Below are positions 14,511 to 17,104 of a stretch of DNA of 17,104 nt, in pieces. Numbering within the stretch: the stretch's first letter is position 1; each line of letters begins with the position of its first letter. Below the pieces are notes generated by a model that worked only from the letters and a program-made list of their open reading frames with translations, was not told the origin of the DNA and made no database searches. Position numbers and translations under genes: made by a program. Source of the DNA: Nautiliaceae bacterium (GTDB lineage Bacteria; Campylobacterota; Campylobacteria; Campylobacterales; Nautiliaceae); NCBI GenBank assembly GCA_027062985.1, contig JAMOSR010000143.1, positions 1 to 17,104 of the forward strand. Reading direction: 5' to 3'.

Positions 14511-15089
14511 ATGAGCGTTGATTTAAAAAAAATAGAAACCGCTACAAAAATGATTCTCGAAGCCATAGGGGAAGATGTAAACAGAGAAGGTCTTATAAAA
14601 ACTCCTAAAAGAGTTGCAAAAGCTTTTGAAGAAATATGCAGCGGTTATTCAAAAAATCCAAAAGACGTTCTTAACGAAGCTTTGTTTGAATCAAGCAATA
14701 ACGAAATGGTAGTAGTTAGAAACATAGAATTTTATTCAATGTGCGAACATCACATTCTTCCATTTTTTGGAAGGGTTCACGTAGCGTACATCCCGGACAA
14801 AAAAGTAGTGGGACTTAGTAAAATCCCAAGAATGGTGGAAGTTTTTGCCAGACGTCTTCAAATACAAGAACAGCTAACAGAACAAATAGCAGATGCTATT
14901 ATGGAAGTTGTTAAACCAAAAGGCGTTGGAGTGGTTATACATGCCAGACATATGTGCATGGAGATGAGAGGAGTCAAAACAAAACACTCTTATACTTCAA
15001 GCAGCGCCCTTAGAGGTATTTTTCTTGAAGAAAAAACAAGAGAAGAATTTTTTAATATAATAAACGCACCAGTTCAGACTCATTTTTAG
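14511..15089 (+). CDS. folE: GTP cyclohydrolase I (FolE, type IA)
   Basis: A 192-residue decameric enzyme that converts GTP to 7,8-dihydroneopterin triphosphate, the first step of folate (and queuosine-type deazapurine) synthesis. Zinc ligands C78 and H81 lie in MCEHHILPF, and C149 in HMCMEMRG. GLSKIPRMVEVFARRLQ (101-117) and TSSSALRGIF (162-171) complete the conserved active-site and substrate-binding regions. AAGGA lies 6 bases before the ATG. The stop TAG is nine bases before the fliI start and overlaps its ribosome binding site. The link to fliI is an operon arrangement and implies no shared function. Confidence 0.95.
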   Translation: MSVDLKKIETATKMILEAIGEDVNREGLIKTPKRVAKAFEEICSGYSKNPKDVLNEALFESSNNEMVVVRNIEFYSMCEHHILPFFGRVHVAYIPDKKVVGLSKIPRMVEVFARRLQIQEQLTEQIADAIMEVVKPKGVGVVIHARHMCMEMRGVKTKHSYTSSSALRGIFLEEKTREEFFNIINAPVQTHF

Positions 15090-15098
15090 GAGAATTGA

Positions 15099-16397
15099 TT
15101 GACCCTAAAACACATAAAAGAAACTATTAAACAAAAACCCCTCTCAAAACCTTTCGGGTTTGTAAAAAAAATAAACCCGATTAACCTTATAGCAACCGGC
15201 CTTAGTCCCAGTATAGGGGATATAGTAAAAATTTCTTCAAAAAACAAAGAGGTTTTAGGAATGGTAACGGGAGTAGAAGAAAAAGAATTCATTGTAACCC
15301 CGTTTTCTTTTCTTGAAGGTATAAAAATAGGGGATAAAATATATCTCGACGAAGGAGGCATGGAAGTCCCGGTAGGAGACGGTCTTCTTGGAAGAGTGGT
15401 TGACCCTCTTTTAAGACCTATAGACGGAAAAGGACCAATAATATACAAAACAAAATATCCTATTATCAAAAAGCCTATCTCCCCCCTTGAAAGAGGCGTA
15501 ATTAACGAGGTTTTTCCTACAGGGGTAAAAGCCATAGACGGACTTTTAACATGCGGAAAAGGTCAAAAACTCGGAATATTCGCCGGAAGCGGTGTTGGTA
15601 AATCCACCCTTATGAGTATGATAGTAAAAGGAAGCGAAGCCTCAATCAAGGTTATAGCCCTTATTGGAGAAAGGGGAAGGGAAATTCCCGAATTTATAGA
15701 ACATAATTTAGGAGGGGATTTAACTAATACGGTTATAATAGTGGCTACAAGCGACGACAGTGCCCTTATGAGAAAATACGGGGCTTTTTCAGCTATGACG
15801 GTTGCCGAATACTTTAAAGACCAGGGTAAAGACGTACTGTTTTTAATGGACAGCGTAACCAGATTTGCCATGGCCCAAAGAGAAATAGGACTTGCTATGG
15901 GAGAACCTCCAACAAGCAAGGGATATCCTCCAAGCGCTATTATGCTTTTACCCCAACTTATGGAAAGAGCCGGAAAAGAAAAAAATAAAGGCTCCATAAC
16001 CGCTTTTTTTACCGTTCTTGTAGAAGGGGACGATACTTCTGCAGACCCGATAGCCGACCAGGCAAGGTCTATTCTTGACGGACATATTTTATTAGACAGA
16101 GAACTTACCGATTACGGAATATATCCTCCTATAAACATCCTTAAATCCGCAAGCCGGGTTATGAGCAATGTAGTAACCCCGGAACATCTGCAAAAAGCCC
16201 AAAAATTTAAACGTCTTTATGCACTCCTTAAAGAAAATGAAGTATTAATAAGAATAGGAGCTTATCAAAAAGGTGTAGACCCCGAACTTGACGAAGCCAT
16301 AACCAAAAAACAGGCTATGGAAAACTTCTTAAAACAGCCGCCAAATCAGCTCTTTAAGTTTGAAGAAACCTTGAAATTACTCAAATCTATTGTATAA
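15099..16397 (+). CDS. fliI: Flagellum-specific ATPase FliI
   Basis: A 432-residue hexameric ATPase of the flagellar type III export apparatus, homologous to F1 beta. Walker A is GSGVGKST (163-170), the catalytic Glu lies in IGERGREI (E191), Walker B is VLFLMDS (246-252), and the type III ATPase hallmark PTSKGYPPSA (271-280) follows. The N-terminal beta barrel domain (about 20-95) and the segment GEPPTSKG distinguish it from ATP synthase subunits. The start is TTG at 15099, the only in-frame candidate close to AGGAGA, 5 bases upstream, which overlaps the folE stop. The window therefore suggests a flagellated cell. A virulence-type injectisome ATPase is the alternative, but no such genes are present. 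Confidence 0.93.
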   Translation: MTLKHIKETIKQKPLSKPFGFVKKINPINLIATGLSPSIGDIVKISSKNKEVLGMVTGVEEKEFIVTPFSFLEGIKIGDKIYLDEGGMEVPVGDGLLGRVVDPLLRPIDGKGPIIYKTKYPIIKKPISPLERGVINEVFPTGVKAIDGLLTCGKGQKLGIFAGSGVGKSTLMSMIVKGSEASIKVIALIGERGREIPEFIEHNLGGDLTNTVIIVATSDDSALMRKYGAFSAMTVAEYFKDQGKDVLFLMDSVTRFAMAQREIGLAMGEPPTSKGYPPSAIMLLPQLMERAGKEKNKGSITAFFTVLVEGDDTSADPIADQARSILDGHILLDRELTDYGIYPPINILKSASRVMSNVVTPEHLQKAQKFKRLYALLKENEVLIRIGAYQKGVDPELDEAITKKQAMENFLKQPPNQLFKFEETLKLLKSIV

Positions 16398-16398
16398 T
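16371..16398 (+). promoter_or_regulatory. Possible promoter at the end of fliI
   Basis: TTGAAA (16371-16376), a 16-base spacer and TATAAT (16393-16398); the fliI stop codon is inside the -10 box. Transcription would start near 16405 and run into the tiny ORF at 16421. The AT-rich setting means the match could be chance. Confidence 0.35.
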
Positions 16399-16420
16399 TT
16401 TTTAAAAAAAGCGAGTCAGA

Positions 16421-16474
16421 ATGCTTGATATTTTAAATGACGTGCGAAATGTCGGTTTAAAACAAAAATTTTAA
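16421..16474 (+). other. Tiny ORF (17 codons) after fliI, possible stump of a lost gene
   Basis: ATG at 16421 to TAA at 16474 encodes MLDILNDVRNVGLKQKF, which looks like the amphipathic start of an ordinary protein and ends just where the sequence becomes extremely AT-rich. It lacks a good ribosome binding site. The 87-base interval between fliI and the AraC gene holds nothing else except an all-AT 14-bp palindrome (16468-16481). I do not recognise the peptide, and chance is a real alternative. Confidence 0.22.
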
Positions 16475-16484
16475 TTAAAATAAT

Positions 16485-17104
16485 CTAAAAAGATATTTTT
16501 ATAAATTCAAAAGGGCTTATTCCATAGACTTTTTTAAATTCTTTAATAAAATGAGATTGATCAAAAAAACCAGATTCTACAGCTACAATAGATAAAGGAT
16601 ATCCTTTTTTCATTAATTTTAAAGCGTGTTCTATTCTTAATTTTACAATAAATTGATATGGAGTTAAAGAAAAATATTGCTTAAATATTCTAATAATATG
16701 ATATTTACTAATCCCTGTTATATTTTCTAAATCTTGTAATTTAATATCAAAAAGATAATAAGCATAAATGTAGTCCACCAATATTTTTATATGATAATTA
16801 CAATTAATTTTACTAGTTTTCGTGATTTTTAAGGAAGAATATTTTTTTGTAAGTATTGCTACAATTTGGGTAATATTTTCTTCAATTGTAATACTATCTG
16901 AATGGTAATAAAAATATTCACTTAACTGATTAAATAAATTACTTATTGTTAAATCTTTTATTTGATTAGAAAATTTTATAGATAATTTGTGTTCTTTATT
17001 TAATAAAGAGGAAACTATGTTGTAAATATAGTCTTTTTCTATAAACAGATTAATATAGCTCCATTCAGTACTGTTTTCTACATAATGAGTTTCTAAAGGA
17101 TTTA
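16485..17104 (-). CDS. AraC-family transcriptional regulator, C-terminal 205 residues (cut by window edge)
   Basis: The minus-strand frame is open from the window edge to the TAG at 16485, giving 205 residues with no stop; the ATG is beyond the window. The first visible residues, NPLETHYVEN followed by EWSYINLFI, fit the end of an AraC-type cupin effector-binding domain. A linker (about 70-110) leads to two helix-turn-helix motifs: LQDLENITGISKYHIIRIFK (about 122-141) and SIVAVESGFFDQSHFIKEFK with the family hallmark GFFDQSHF near 178, ending GISPFEF. A TTG within the frame (16781) would give only the DNA-binding half, but the upstream frame is continuous and reads as family sequence, so that start is rejected. 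The gene is much more AT-rich than fliI (hand counts of 8 to 13 G+C per 60 bases against 27), uses A/T-ending codons heavily, and converges on fliI. It may be acquired by transfer; its target is unknown. Confidence 0.85.
   Translation of the reverse strand, partial: NPLETHYVENSTEWSYINLFIEKDYIYNIVSSLLNKEHKLSIKFSNQIKDLTISNLFNQLSEYFYYHSDSITIEENITQIVAILTKKYSSLKITKTSKINCNYHIKILVDYIYAYYLFDIKLQDLENITGISKYHIIRIFKQYFSLTPYQFIVKLRIEHALKLMKKGYPLSIVAVESGFFDQSHFIKEFKKVYGISPFEFIKISF

Noticed and set aside
15086..15535. 149-residue open frame antisense to fliI
   Set aside because: It is a Pro/Ser-rich shadow of the conserved FliI frame, has no recognisable motif, and its start is inside fliI. The same applies to 15563-15997.
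16468..16481. Perfect 14-bp palindrome ATTTTAATTAAAAT as operator or terminator
   Set aside because: It is made only of A and T in very AT-rich DNA; a stem of A-U pairs would be unstable, and chance occurrence is likely.
1..17104. CRISPR arrays, tRNA/rRNA genes, insertion sequences, phage or toxin-antitoxin modules
   Set aside because: No regularly spaced repeats, cloverleaf-type sequences, transposase or integrase motifs, or paired small toxin/antitoxin genes were seen on either strand.

Overview
This window looks like a chromosome segment of a low-GC member of the Campylobacterota, most likely a Nautilia/Caminibacter-type lineage. The clues are the AT-rich, Lys/Ile/Glu-rich proteins, the block tig-clpP-(GGDEF)-def-comM next to folE-fliI (a neighbourhood I remember from this phylum), and promoters that show a -10 box but no clear -35. 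The assignment is inference from gene content, not from a marker-gene comparison. No rRNA, tRNA, CRISPR array, IS element or transposase was seen.

Layout. (1) 1-5524, minus strand: a lipopolysaccharide (LPS) core / lipid A operon read right to left: waaC (heptosyltransferase I), a lipid A acyltransferase, a WaaE/KdtX-like GT2 glycosyltransferase, a second GT9 heptosyltransferase, a GT4 glycosyltransferase, a CE4 polysaccharide deacetylase, and the start of another GT4 enzyme cut by the window edge. Most junctions overlap by 4 to 14 bases. (2) 5583-7627, plus strand: msbA (lipid A-core flippase) and dgkA (diacylglycerol kinase), overlapping at TTGA and divergent from the LPS operon. (3) 14448-7613, minus strand: a seven-gene overlapping operon of protein biogenesis and repair: tig, clpP, a degenerate GGDEF protein, def, comM, a bifunctional NAD(P)HX repair enzyme, and a CX5R phosphatase. 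It converges on dgkA with a 15-base 3' overlap. (4) 14511-16397, plus strand: folE and fliI, divergent from tig across a very short, nearly symmetric promoter. (5) 16398-17104: a short apparently non-native stretch with a tiny ORF, possibly the stump of a lost gene, then a very AT-rich AraC-family regulator that runs off the right edge.

How the genes fit together: the left third builds the inner core on lipid A (Kdo-heptose-glucose, with an inferred amino-sugar step from GT4 plus CE4), MsbA flips the product, and DgkA recycles diacylglycerol. The central operon handles nascent chains (trigger factor, peptide deformylase), proteolysis (ClpP), DNA branch migration in transformation (ComM) and nicotinamide cofactor repair. 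Most of this is ordinary housekeeping. The items most worth a second look are the catalytically dead GGDEF protein that keeps a perfect I-site inside the tig-clpP-def operon, the deacetylase inside the core operon, the lipid-phosphatase-like P-loop enzyme beside dgkA, and the symmetric tig/folE promoter.
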